The position numbers and the translations under genes were made by a program. The notes under the pieces were generated by a model. That model did no database searches. It was not told the origin of the DNA and saw nothing but the letters and a program-made list of their open reading frames with translations. Shown piece after piece: positions 32,947-42,232 of a stretch of DNA of 64,000 bases; position 1 is the first letter of the stretch, and every line of letters begins with the position of its first letter. Source of the DNA: Polytrichum commune (Eukaryota > Streptophyta > Polytrichopsida > Polytrichales > Polytrichaceae); contig OX485805.1 in NCBI GenBank assembly GCA_950295325.1, positions 50,864,758 to 50,928,757 of the forward strand, in the 5' to 3' direction.

Positions 32947-33360
32947 AGGTAGAAACACCATAACCCGTGAATTTCATTGATTTTCACATTGAAGATCTGG
33001 TCTGACAATCATGAGATCATTTCCCAAGATAGACAAGAAGGATTCATGAAGAATGCAAGTTGTTTCATATTTTTTTGCCTTGCACAAAAAATTCCACAAT
33101 TTTTCAAAGTGGAAAGTTTGTCCAACTCCCTACTCATTTACTCTACTCCGAATACGGTACTCCCCATTTCCATACATAACATCGCCTAAATCGGTTATCT
33201 CATGAGTACATTAACACTTGACTCCCATTGGCTACACTAAGTGTGCACGCATTGAAGTTGCCGCCGAGTCATGATCCGTTTCAGAAATGGCACTTCACCA
33301 TTATGACGGCGGTCTAGTGCACGGCTAGAGGGTGGTTAACCGCTTATGGTATTTCTACCT
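32947..33360. mobile_element. TA-flanked MITE with AGGTAGAAA ends
   Basis: TIRs AGGTAGAAACACCATAACCC and AGGTAGAAATACCATAAGCG (the right end reverse-complemented) match at 17 of 20 bases. TA flanks both sides (32945-32946, 33361-33362). The outer AGGTAGA is shared with the 26463-27753 element, suggesting a common transposase. Non-coding. Confidence 0.75.
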
Positions 33361-33429
33361 TATCTGCAGCACATGCAGCAGTCATTGTCTTTAGAACTTG
33401 GGTTGGAGTTGCTCAACCATAATTTCCTA

Positions 33430-33942
33430 ATGCCCCCTCCCCACTTGACATTAGCTAAGCCTAAAAGTGGGTTCTTAAAAATGAGGGTTCACACCATCGA
33501 CATTATCTAGTGCCGAGCCTAGTTGGCAAATGATGTGGCATGGCTTAAAAGTGGAGGTTTTAAGCTAAAACTACCGACCCTCCCATCGGTACCTAGACAT
33601 GAGGCAAGAATGTAGGACCTTTAAAAGTGTTGCCTCCCGCTCTTGTGATTGGTTGCTTTTAGTCTTACCTATGAGGGCACGAGGAGCTCCATTAACAAAA
33701 ACCGATGGTAAGTATTAAGGCATTTGGGGATGGGACAAAAACTATCCAACATTCATTGGTTGGTAGATAAAACAATGAACATGTGTGAAAGCTACTTAAC
33801 TAAAACCTACTTGAAAATCTCCGGAGCAAGTTCTTGTAGGTGCATTGGGATAGCCGGACGTGTCCGCTATAACCGAGGGAGCTTTACCCGGGTTTTAGGG
33901 AAGTCTTTGGTTATTTGCTAATGTCAAGTGGGGAGGAGGCAT
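33430..33942. mobile_element. TIR element with ATGCCYCCTCCCCACTTGAC ends
   Basis: The left end ATGCCCCCTCCCCACTTGAC (then ATTAGC) and the right end reverse-complemented ATGCCTCCTCCCCACTTGAC (then ATTAGC) form a 26-bp TIR with one mismatch. No clear target-site duplication was seen. Short open frames inside have no recognisable domain. Confidence 0.7.
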
Positions 33943-34019
33943 AAGAAGCATTTCTTGGAGCTACTTTTGAACTTTTGCATGATAAGCATTTCTAGACTTT
34001 AAATTTTGCAGTGAAATAT

Positions 34020-34446
34020 TCGAGGAGGAGGCTTATAGTCCTTTCTTGAAATGCCGCACTTTGAGGCGGCCATGTCACTTACTAAGGTTAGGGTTAGAAA
34101 CAGCAGCAACGAAAGAAACTCGACACTAATTAAGTTATGAGTTGTGTGGTGAAGAGCTCCAAATCCTAGCTATGGCGATGGCGATCATGTGGCTTCCGTC
34201 ACCATTCCAAAGCTTCACTACGCACTTGGAATTCAATCAGAGACTCCGATTCTTTCGATCGGAGCCCAGTCGCAAAGATCCCTACTTCTACTGAAAGGTT
34301 GTGTTTTGGTTTCACTTATGATCCTCTCTACCCTATATAGATGATCGTCATCCAACTTTACATTCATCCACGCTCCTTAGTCTTGGACATCCATCCTTGC
34401 AATTTTCCATAATCCTCTTAATCTATTTCCCAATTAGATTATTACA
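34020..34446 (-). repeat. 3' LTR of the chromovirus family (copy B)
   Basis: A 427-bp repeat matching 291-723, starting TGTAATAATC on the minus strand after the purine-rich GAGAGCAAAAGAA tract. Homology with copy A ends at the TCGAGGAGGA end. Confidence 0.7.
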
Positions 34447-34491
34447 TTCTTTTGCTCTCAAATCAAGTCGTTGTCCTCAATGACACTCCAA

Positions 34492-34915
34492 TTAAGTTTC
34501 TATGAACCCATTTTTTAACTCCCATGATGCCTCATGATCAAGATTGTCTTTCCACTTGATAAGAAATATCCTAAACGACCTATTCCTAAGGTGTTCCAAA
34601 TCAACTTGCAAAATACTTTCAAGTTCATCCAACATCTCACCCTTATGAGCTACTTGAGGCGAATCTGCAAGTACATGATTGGGATCAGACATGTATCCTC
34701 TCAACAAACTTACATGAAAGACGTTTTGAATTCATAGGCAAGTCAAATGCATACGGCACTTGACAAATTCTCTGAAGACTTTGAAATGGACCACAAAATC
34801 TAGGAGAGGACTTTTTGCACCTTAAAAGTTATAGTCCCGAGCATCTAGGTGTTACTTTCAAAAACTACCTTCTCGCCGACCTCAAAGTCTTACATGGCCA
34901 CCACTTCAAACAAGC
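34492..34915 (-). pseudogene. Chromovirus integrase C terminus and chromodomain (copy B)
   Basis: On the minus strand: DFEVGEKVVF, then a SPRFCGPFQSLQRICQVPYA block (the integrase C-terminal beta-barrel), then RGYMSDPNHVLADSPQ and the chromodomain ILQVDLEHLRNRSFRIF, LIKWKDN, HEASWEL. Chromodomain aromatic positions are kept here, unlike copy A. The 71-codon chromodomain frame is open, but upstream stops break the polyprotein. The sequence is lost above 34915. It is a second 3' fragment of the same family as 291-1112. Confidence 0.78.
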
Positions 34916-35142
34916 ATGGACGTCTTTGGCAACCTCTTTGAACCACTTGAAGGCAGTGCAATTGTTGTCGTTACTATAAATCTTCAAGAAAAGGAAGGGC
35001 CCACAAATTATATTGGATTGTTGACATGTGAGTGTTGTTATTGTGAGAATATGGATGAATTTTCAAAACACCTACTTGGGCCGGGGGGAAAGGGGGGGAC
35101 GAGGGGGAACCAAGAGAAGGTGAGTGCGAGCCCAGGAATTAC
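34916..35142 (+). other. Short unassigned open frame
   Basis: A 124-codon frame (34916-35290) starts here but runs into the MITE at 35145, and no domain is recognisable. It includes a glycine-rich GPGGKGGTRGN patch from a G-run. Probably not a gene. Confidence 0.2.
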
Positions 35143-35144
35143 TA

Positions 35145-35537
35145 CACTAAATATACCAATTAGTGAGGGTGGTACTAATTCAAGTCATATGCACAATCTA
35201 GTCAAATCTCAAAAGTTACTAAGGGCTAAAGTAACTACTGAGTGCCACTTAATACATGACTACAGTAAAGTCTATGCTCATTTACCATAGATTTATTTAT
35301 TTATTTTTAAATGTGTGCTTGTGACTAATGTGTGCCACGTGCTTGTTAGTGAATAGTGCCAAGTGCCAATACTTTAAGTGAATGGTGCCAAGTGTTAGTA
35401 CGTTCATGCCAAGTGTCAGTTCTTGAAGTGAATAATGCCAAGTGCCAAGATGAATAATGCCTCCTAGATCTTTTGGTGGTACCAATTCAGAACGAAAAGA
35501 AATTTAGTATCACCTTCACTAATTCACATATTTAGTC
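35145..35537. mobile_element. TA-flanked MITE, CACTAAATA family (copy 2)
   Basis: The ends CACTAAATATACCAATTAGT and GACTAAATATGTGAATTAGT (right end reverse-complemented) continue as matching GAGG/AAGG-TGGTACT. TA flanks both sides (35143-35144, 35538-35539). Non-coding; internal GTGCCAAGTG words recur around 35330-35445. Confidence 0.7.
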
Positions 35538-35539
35538 TA

Positions 35540-36102
35540 GGTCTAAGTAAACTCATTCCTAGTTCGGAGTCAAAAATCGTCGAATCATTCTAGTGAGCTT
35601 AAATTGGGATGAGCAAGCAACCAACCTATAGGAGGTTGGTTTTCACTATTACCCCCCCCCCCCCCCCTCTGTAAACCGTACCTTGAATCTTCTTCAAGGT
35701 TTCACTTGAAGAACTTGAGAAAGTAACGATGAAGCTGCAGCTTAAAAAAAATTCTTTTGCTTTGTAAATTATTTTACTATCCTGATGGCATGTTACTTTC
35801 TATGCAATTTTGGTTACGATGAAGACAAGGTCACGCTAATCCTTTCATAGTTTTGAGATCAACCTTCAAATGCATAATGGCCACGTGGCTCCCAATTTTA
35901 TGATTTTCTAGGTGACTCCGCTGTCAAAAATTGACCTCGATGAGACGACTTCACAGGTCGGTGGACATTTTCTCATGCATGCATTATCACTCCGATTGTT
36001 GTCTTCCTGTGAACATTAATTAATTAAATGCCATGTTGGTTTGGGCTTCGATTTCAATGCCCGACAAAGAAGTATGAGAAATCGTAACAAAGGAGTTTCA
36101 AC
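35540..36102. other. Non-coding stretch with a poly-C tract
   Basis: No gene is recognised. A run of at least 15 C lies near 35652-35667. The segment at about 35595-35645 (TTGGGATGAGCAAGCAACC...GGTTG) resembles about 52765-52815, which is likewise next to a G run, suggesting a further dispersed repeat family. Confidence 0.4.
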
Positions 36103-36104
36103 TA

Positions 36105-36323
36105 CACTGATTATCTCAATTAGTGTGTGTTACTATTCGGAGTTACGCAGTGCAATAATCAACTTACTCAGGAGTTGAATGTTTACTAACAGCAGTTCAA
36201 TAGGTTGTTCAGACATCGTTGAACATGAGTGACTTAGCTTGGTAAAGCATCACATTTTTCATTACGTAGTTTTAGCATTGTGTAACTCTGAATCGCAGCA
36301 TGCACTAATTGGGATGACCAGTG
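36105..36323. mobile_element. TA-flanked MITE with ~50-bp inverted ends (copy 3)
   Basis: The left CACTGATTATCTCAATTAGT and right (reverse-complemented) CACTGGTCATCCCAATTAGT continue in register for about 50 bases through GAGTTAC(G/A)CA. TA flanks at 36103-36104 and 36324-36325. The ends resemble the 35145 element (CAATTAGTG). Confidence 0.75.
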
Positions 36324-36325
36324 TA

Positions 36326-36935
36326 ATTTATTAGAGAATCTTTTGTTTATTCCTACATCCAAGGTGATTGGATAGCAAAGTTAACAACTTTAGTCCATAC
36401 ATATCAGAGGTATGAGAAATGTCACCAAAAGTGGGGACCAACTCAAGTTTTTTGAAGGAATCCCCCCATATTTGCCACTTCCGACATTTGTGTCAATGAT
36501 TTAAGAATAGAACTAGGGAGGGAAATTGTTTTGATCTATCCCGGGCCAACAAAAGTTGAATAAAAAAAATTGAGTATTTTTTTTCATTTGGTTTTATTTG
36601 AGGAACACATGAGTTGAGGAGGATAAATATGCATGTGCACATAGGTGGCAGAATAAATAAATAAATAAATGGTTATATAAAGATAAAAACATGTCGGTGC
36701 CTAAAACTCAAAGAAGCCCTCCAAGACTTTCTAATTACACTCAAACAAAGAAGCATTAGGGGATTTCAATCCTACTAGTTCATCCCCATACTTTATGGTG
36801 TACTCTATTGGGTACAGGTTAAATACAAATTTCAAGATCAAACCCATCACAAATGATCCACATCTTTAAAAATCAAAACTTAATATAGAGAGTTATCCAT
36901 AAAGTCTCTCAAAGAGGGATGAATTATATTTGCAG
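36326..36935. other. Region upstream of the serine decarboxylase remnant
   Basis: No gene is recognised. I looked for earlier decarboxylase exons here and saw none. The last ten or so bases before 36936 form a plausible splice acceptor (TATATTTGCAG). Confidence 0.35.
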
Positions 36936-38251
36936 GCACAATTGTGAAAGGTGTTGTGGACGATCTGGATCTGATTCTCCGCACATTGTAAAATGTTGGA
37001 TATACGGAGGATCGTTTTTACATTCATGCGGATGGTGCCCTCTTTGGATTGATGAAGATATGCCCTTTGTTAAGAGAGTAAGTGTACTTCGGATGGATTC
37101 ATTTTTATCTAGTGAAGTGCGTAGTGTGATTGATACTACACCAGTTGAGCACAGTTAAATTTGTGTGCCTCCAAGAGACATCATGTGATCTACATTTCAT
37201 GGCAGACTTGAAAGTGCTTAGGTTCTATATATCTGGTAGCTGCGCATGGGGTTCTAGGAGGTCTGATGATTTGCATATCCATGAAATTTGGCTGTCTTGC
37301 AGTATCTCATTGAGGGGACCTAGAGTGTAAACTCCTGACACAGGGTTCATCTGGATTTGTGCAGGCTCCGAAAGTAGCCTTCAAAGAACCAATTGGTAGA
37401 TGTAAGTGTGTCAAGCCACAAATTTGTGGGTTGCCCAATGCCTTGTGGTGTGCACATTACTAGACTGGATCGTATATAACAATGCACTCTCACGAAATGT
37501 TGAGCACTTGGCTTCTCGAAATGCCACAATCATGAGTAGTCGTAATGGCCATGCTCCGATTTTCTTGTGGTACACCCTCAATCGTAAGGGATATCGCGGG
37601 TTCCAAAAAGAGACCCAGCGATGTCTCCATGATGCTCATTCTTTGAAAGAACGATTGCGGGAAGCCAACTTTGGTGTCCTGCTAAACGAGCTTAGCAGCA
37701 CGGTGGCATTTGAGAGGCCTCTGGATGAAGCATTCATTCTCAAATGGCAGCTAACATTTCAGGTTAGAAATCCAGTCTTCCTGTCTGCTGCATTTATAAG
37801 TTGGTGAAAGTCGCAAATTAGCCTGCAGTCATACCGTCCATGAAATTGTTAGCTGGGGTTGGTAACCTGTTGTGTGTGTGTGTCAAAAACCGGATGTCAG
37901 TTGGTGGAAATGGAAGTCAGGTAATGAGTAGGAAACATGCATATCACAAATAGGAACCCCCTATATATAAAATTTTGTAGCTACATGATCTTGTGATCAC
38001 TTTCTTCTGGAACCTGGATGATTCTAGACACCATTTTCTTTGTTTTCGAGGGAAAATTGCACATGCAGTGATCGTGCCAAGTGTAACTGTAGAGAAACTG
38101 GATGATTTTTGTGAAAGAACTTATTCAGGCCCGGAAGAATGCTTTCCCTGCTGGAAACGTGATTGTTCCTTGCATCATCGAGGAGATTGGTGCTGCGAAG
38201 TGTGCATGCTTGCACCATCAAGGTTCAGCTACTCCAAAAACGAGTGATTAA
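36936..38251 (+). pseudogene. SDC: Serine decarboxylase pseudogene, 3' exons only
   Basis: Three exon-like blocks with splice borders are kept. They are 36936-37077 (IVKGVVDDLDLI...DRFYIHADGALFGLM), 37365-37762 ([11 protein letters not shown], then HKFVG and [20 protein letters not shown] to LKWQLTFQ) and 38051-38251 (KIAHAVIVPSVTVEKLDDF, then a shifted tail). The family is the plant PLP-dependent group II decarboxylase converting serine to ethanolamine; the HKF motif carries the PLP lysine and is still present. A TAA replaces a codon after LRTL, frameshifts occur near LMK, PIG, the N-N-A-L-S-R block and DDF, and the N-terminal half is missing. Retained introns show segmental duplication rather than retroposition. 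Alternative: a single-copy gene damaged by sequencing errors, less likely given the stop and missing N terminus. Confidence 0.9.
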
Positions 38252-39379
38252 AGAACGAGAATTAGTCGAGCAAATATACGCTCCATCTGCTCCAAATTGA
38301 ATCAGTGGAAGCTTTTTAACTTGTTTGATGGCCTCAGATCTTACATATGCTGTGGACAGTTTCAAGCACCATAGCATCCCCTTCCATAAACATCTCATTA
38401 TGGTGTGGTTCGCATCAATGCCAATTGCAAGGGACAATTTTTAGCTGCGTCTTGCTGCCATAAGCCCCCAATTAATACAAGAGGGTATAGATATAGGTTG
38501 AATTAATGTGAACAACAGCTGTGCAGATATTCACAATGTTTAGTGAACGCTGCAATTGTCACAGCAAAACAATTGAGATAAGATAGTGTAGGTGTTTTGT
38601 ACTTGCTCAAAAAATTGTTTTTGGAGGATTGGGTAGAGGTGCATCCCTCGTGTAGTTAGAATACCCCTGGAAGTACGGGAGGCTCGATTTGTTGCAGTAT
38701 GGACTTTGGAGACTGACTTTGATCCCAGGAGGCACAAGGGGGATTTACAACATTTCCTTTTGGCACAACTCCCTTTCGTGTGTGGGAAAAACGTAAGAAT
38801 TCCCTTCAAAAGGAGGGAAATCTGTCAAAGTGGGAATGTTCATAGTGGGAAAACCATCCCTTCTCCCATGCAGGAATTTTCCAAATGCTCCTTGTGGAAC
38901 CCATGGGTTTGAACCTTCTTTGAGAATACTTTCTATTAAGAACTCATTAGCTCCTTGTGTATAGGAGCCTATTTTGAAAGTTGGGTGAAACTTTTGGGAC
39001 CTCCTCTTTCCACCTCAAAAATTTAGAGAGAATTTTAGCATCTAAAATAGGGTATGTGCATGGGACCCGTTATTCTAAATCTCAAATTGGCCTATGCAAG
39101 GCTATCTTGAGCCACCCATCCTAGTAAGACAAGCTAGAAAGCATGTTTTTTAATAAACCACACCACTTTGTGTGTGGTAATTTAAGCATTAAGAAAACAT
39201 GAGTGACTTCATAATAATTCTCATGAACTCGGGGTTTGGGACTAAACCCATGATTTCATCTACTTTACTTTACAGTTAACTTTAATCACATGAAGAATTT
39301 GGAGCACTAAAGATTTATTGTTGTGCACTATACGAAAATCTGTTAGTTCAATATCTATCTAGACGACTTAGACAAACTA
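38252..39379. other. Non-coding stretch, no gene recognised
   Basis: It may begin with the old 3' UTR of the decarboxylase remnant. Open frames are short and antiparallel, without domains. Confidence 0.3.
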
Positions 39380-39808
39380 CAATAAATATTGTATTTAGTA
39401 TCACCAATTCTATATGTCTTGCTCAATACTAATTGTAAACCACCCTTGCAATGTCGCCAACACTAAGTGTATATCTAATATTATTTATCATTCTTTTGCA
39501 AAAAGAATTTGGGCATTATAGATTTATGATGTTGCAATTAATGCCACTTACTAAGCGATTTTTCATCCTTATTTCAATCATTCATGACAATATTTCATTA
39601 TAGAAATGTCAGGATGCTGAATATTTTAAAAAACGGAGGAACTACATACCATTATGTGGAAAATGCGAATGTGAAAAATATCCGGGAATATTCTTAGAAT
39701 ATTGGTCCCACAGAACACTGTTGTGGATCTGAATAATGTGGATCCATCATCAGAAAAGTTACCACAATGACATAAAATGCTATATGACATTAAATACAAT
39801 ACTTAGTG
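39380..39808. mobile_element. TA-flanked MITE, CACTAAATA family (copy 4)
   Basis: It aligns with 7832-8203 (both carry CTCAATACTAATTGTAAA, TTATAGATTTAT and CATGACAA(T/C)ATTTCAT). The left end CAATAAATATTGTATTTAGT follows TA (39378-39379); the right end ends ATACTTAGTG followed by TT, so one flank base has changed. It carries an internal extra segment of about 60 bp relative to copy 1 near 39610-39730. Confidence 0.65.
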
Positions 39809-39810
39809 TT

Positions 39811-40714
39811 GCAATTGTGCTGGTATGAGTTGATTGGTAGATAGAAGTTCTATTCAATTATTATAATTGTTGACGCTCTTGCTTCTATAAAAAAATGCAC
39901 CGCATGGCTAGGCAAGGTTGACAATGTAACTGAGGGTGCAGATGTAAGTGAAGGAGGCCTTTGGCTGAGCAAAACAAATCAGCAATATTAAGAGCTTTGT
40001 GAGCACTGTATCTTCAGATGTGAAGAATCTACATATCTGCATATCTACTATATACCTAGATACCTAATCTACCTCTGTGTATCTGCATATCTACTTAGCG
40101 TATAGATACCTCATCTCCACAATAATAGACATGTCTGGTTAGGCTTGGAGACCTCATAAACCCTATCCCTAAAACCATGTTTGACTCACATCTTAATTTT
40201 TTTGTGGATTCTCCAAGTTAAAATATTTCAAAACCCATTGCAGTCATAGACACTCCTATATGGCATTGACATGTGCAATTAGGTTGCCTCCACCAATAGG
40301 TTTTCTCTTTGCCCATGCAAATTACCCTGGGTCGAAACAAAATTACAAAACCCTCATCTGCACAGCAGCAGCCGCCGCCAAAGGAAAAAAAACAATTCAT
40401 GCATTTTTCTGCTAATGTGGTAAATTGCATTCTAAATAGTGTGGAATGTCAATAAATTACCATGGGACAACCTCATTGCACATATCAATGCACCCATCTT
40501 GGTCAATGAATGACAAGATTATCTTGGTACATAATTAGCAAATCCATGGTCCTACCTATGTTGCAGCCTCCACTCACTACTCGGTTTATGAACAAAGTTA
40601 TAAGTTTTTGTTATCTGGTTTTGATCCAAGGTCATCTGCGTGAGTAAAAAGGCGACCTATTTGCGAAAAGCACCCTAATTACACACATCGGTGTAGCTTA
40701 TGCACCCTAAACCC
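39811..40714. other. Non-coding stretch, no gene recognised
   Basis: A short array of TAC/TATCTAC-type words lies at about 40015-40110 (ATCTACATATCTGCATATCT and related). No coding signal. Confidence 0.3.
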
Positions 40715-40722
40715 CTGGAGAG

Positions 40723-40922
40723 CAATGAACGGGGTGAACCCACCGCTAGTTATAAATGAACAGGTTGTGTCTCAGAAATGACCAGTTGAAGTTCAAGAGG
40801 AGCCTACGGACAATACCTCAAGTTGATAACGAAAAAACCGAAAGGTCGCAACATGTAACCAGTTGGGCTTGGAAACCCTAGGATTTTTTACTGATTATGC
40901 CCAAGAATCTTTCCGGACACTG
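40723..40922 (-). mobile_element. Non-autonomous hAT derivative (~200 bp), related to the 28775 element
   Basis: The left end CAATGAACGGGG continues as GTGAACC...TAAATGAAC, parallel to the left end of the 28775 hAT element. The right end ...CTTTCCGGACACTG is parallel to the left end of 51336-51538. The flanks CTGGAGAG and TTGGAGGG agree at 6 of 8 positions, the differences being transitions, so they are an aged 8-bp duplication. No coding capacity. Confidence 0.7.
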
Positions 40923-40930
40923 TTGGAGGG

Positions 40931-42232
40931 AATTGATCACATACAAGCATACCTCTCAATTCATCCAACATAAAAGCCCTGAATTAGTAATGCACCCCTG
41001 TTTTTAGTCAATTCAACACTGGAATTAGTTTTGAAGACCCCAACTTAACCTAGTCCAAGTCATTTGAGATGAATTGGCCACAAACCTATTTTGGATGGCT
41101 GAAAGGTACGCTCGTATGCAATAATTCCATAACTTCCTGTGCAGTCTCCATGCTGGGCAAATCATAAACCCTAAGGCCACCCAAGCTGTTTGGAAACACC
41201 ATTTATAATGAACACGGGGAGAACTCAAGAAAATGCAAAGTGCAATAGGACATAGTTAAAACCCTAAACCCTAAACATGAATACACTTGTTCTGATTGTG
41301 CTCTATCCATTGTCATCACAAGGTGTTTGTACAATGGGTGAACAACCTGTGAAGTCTGATCCTGACATGGAACAGAGGTGGCCAGAAGATTTCAATCTCT
41401 TTGACAAGTATATCTTTCTATAATCTCTTTTGCTGCAAGCGAAAGCCATGTAAGGCAAGATTATCACAACAATTATCATAACACACGAGCTCTCCGCTCC
41501 ACATACCTACAAAACAATGCTTGTATCCCATAACTCAATTCATTAGCAGTAGTGCCCCTCTCTCCCATGCCCGAAAAAGATTTAGTGATAGTAGGTATAA
41601 GAGAAAGAAGGGAGGGATCTACATCATGACAAAGGAGAAAACATCTTGAAGAAGTCTTTGTGGGCACACAACTTGCTTCTATATCTCAAATATTCAGTTT
41701 TGCAGTGACTAACCTGTTTGGCAGCCGCCTTCCACTCTTTAGCGCTCAAGTATTAGGATGAACCACTAGGGAGTCATTTGCTCTACTTGCTTCAAGCAAC
41801 TATCCACATATCGGTTGCATTTCCTCCCAGTGATTCACAAACGAACCAACGACCAGCTAGAGAAGGTTTGTTTTTCCACTTCTAGTGCCCCCATTTACAG
41901 AATTTAAAAATTATTTAAAAATTAAAAAACTCGTCTCACATATTGGGAACACCTACAATTATGCTGTTGACAACGGCTTTCAGGACAAAAACATAGGAAA
42001 TGAAACAAACCAGACTGCCATTCCCATGCAGGCTCCACCATCACATTCCAAAGATAACGTAGGGCATCATTTTTGGTTTCTCTGAATGAGCTCAAACCCA
42101 GTGCTAATGGCTATGGACATACAAAAGCACAAGACTGAAACATGTACCAATGCACTTTCTCAATCCTTCTTCAAGAAGGTAAGTTAGAAATTGCGTATAA
42201 GTAGCTGACAAAACGAACCAGCCGGCCCCTAA
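40931..42232. other. Region downstream of the BAG-PEF gene
   Basis: No gene is recognised. The stretch just below 42233 is the presumed 3' UTR of the minus-strand gene. A short AACCCTAAACCCTAAAC telomere-like motif lies at 41262-41278. Confidence 0.35.

Noticed and set aside
35650-35668. Poly-C run as another copy of the G/C-run MITE
   Set aside because: The sequence next to it lacks the MITE core and no duplication is present.
41262-41278. Telomere repeat (AACCCTAAACCCTAAAC)
   Set aside because: Only two units; a chance or promoter-type motif, not telomeric DNA.
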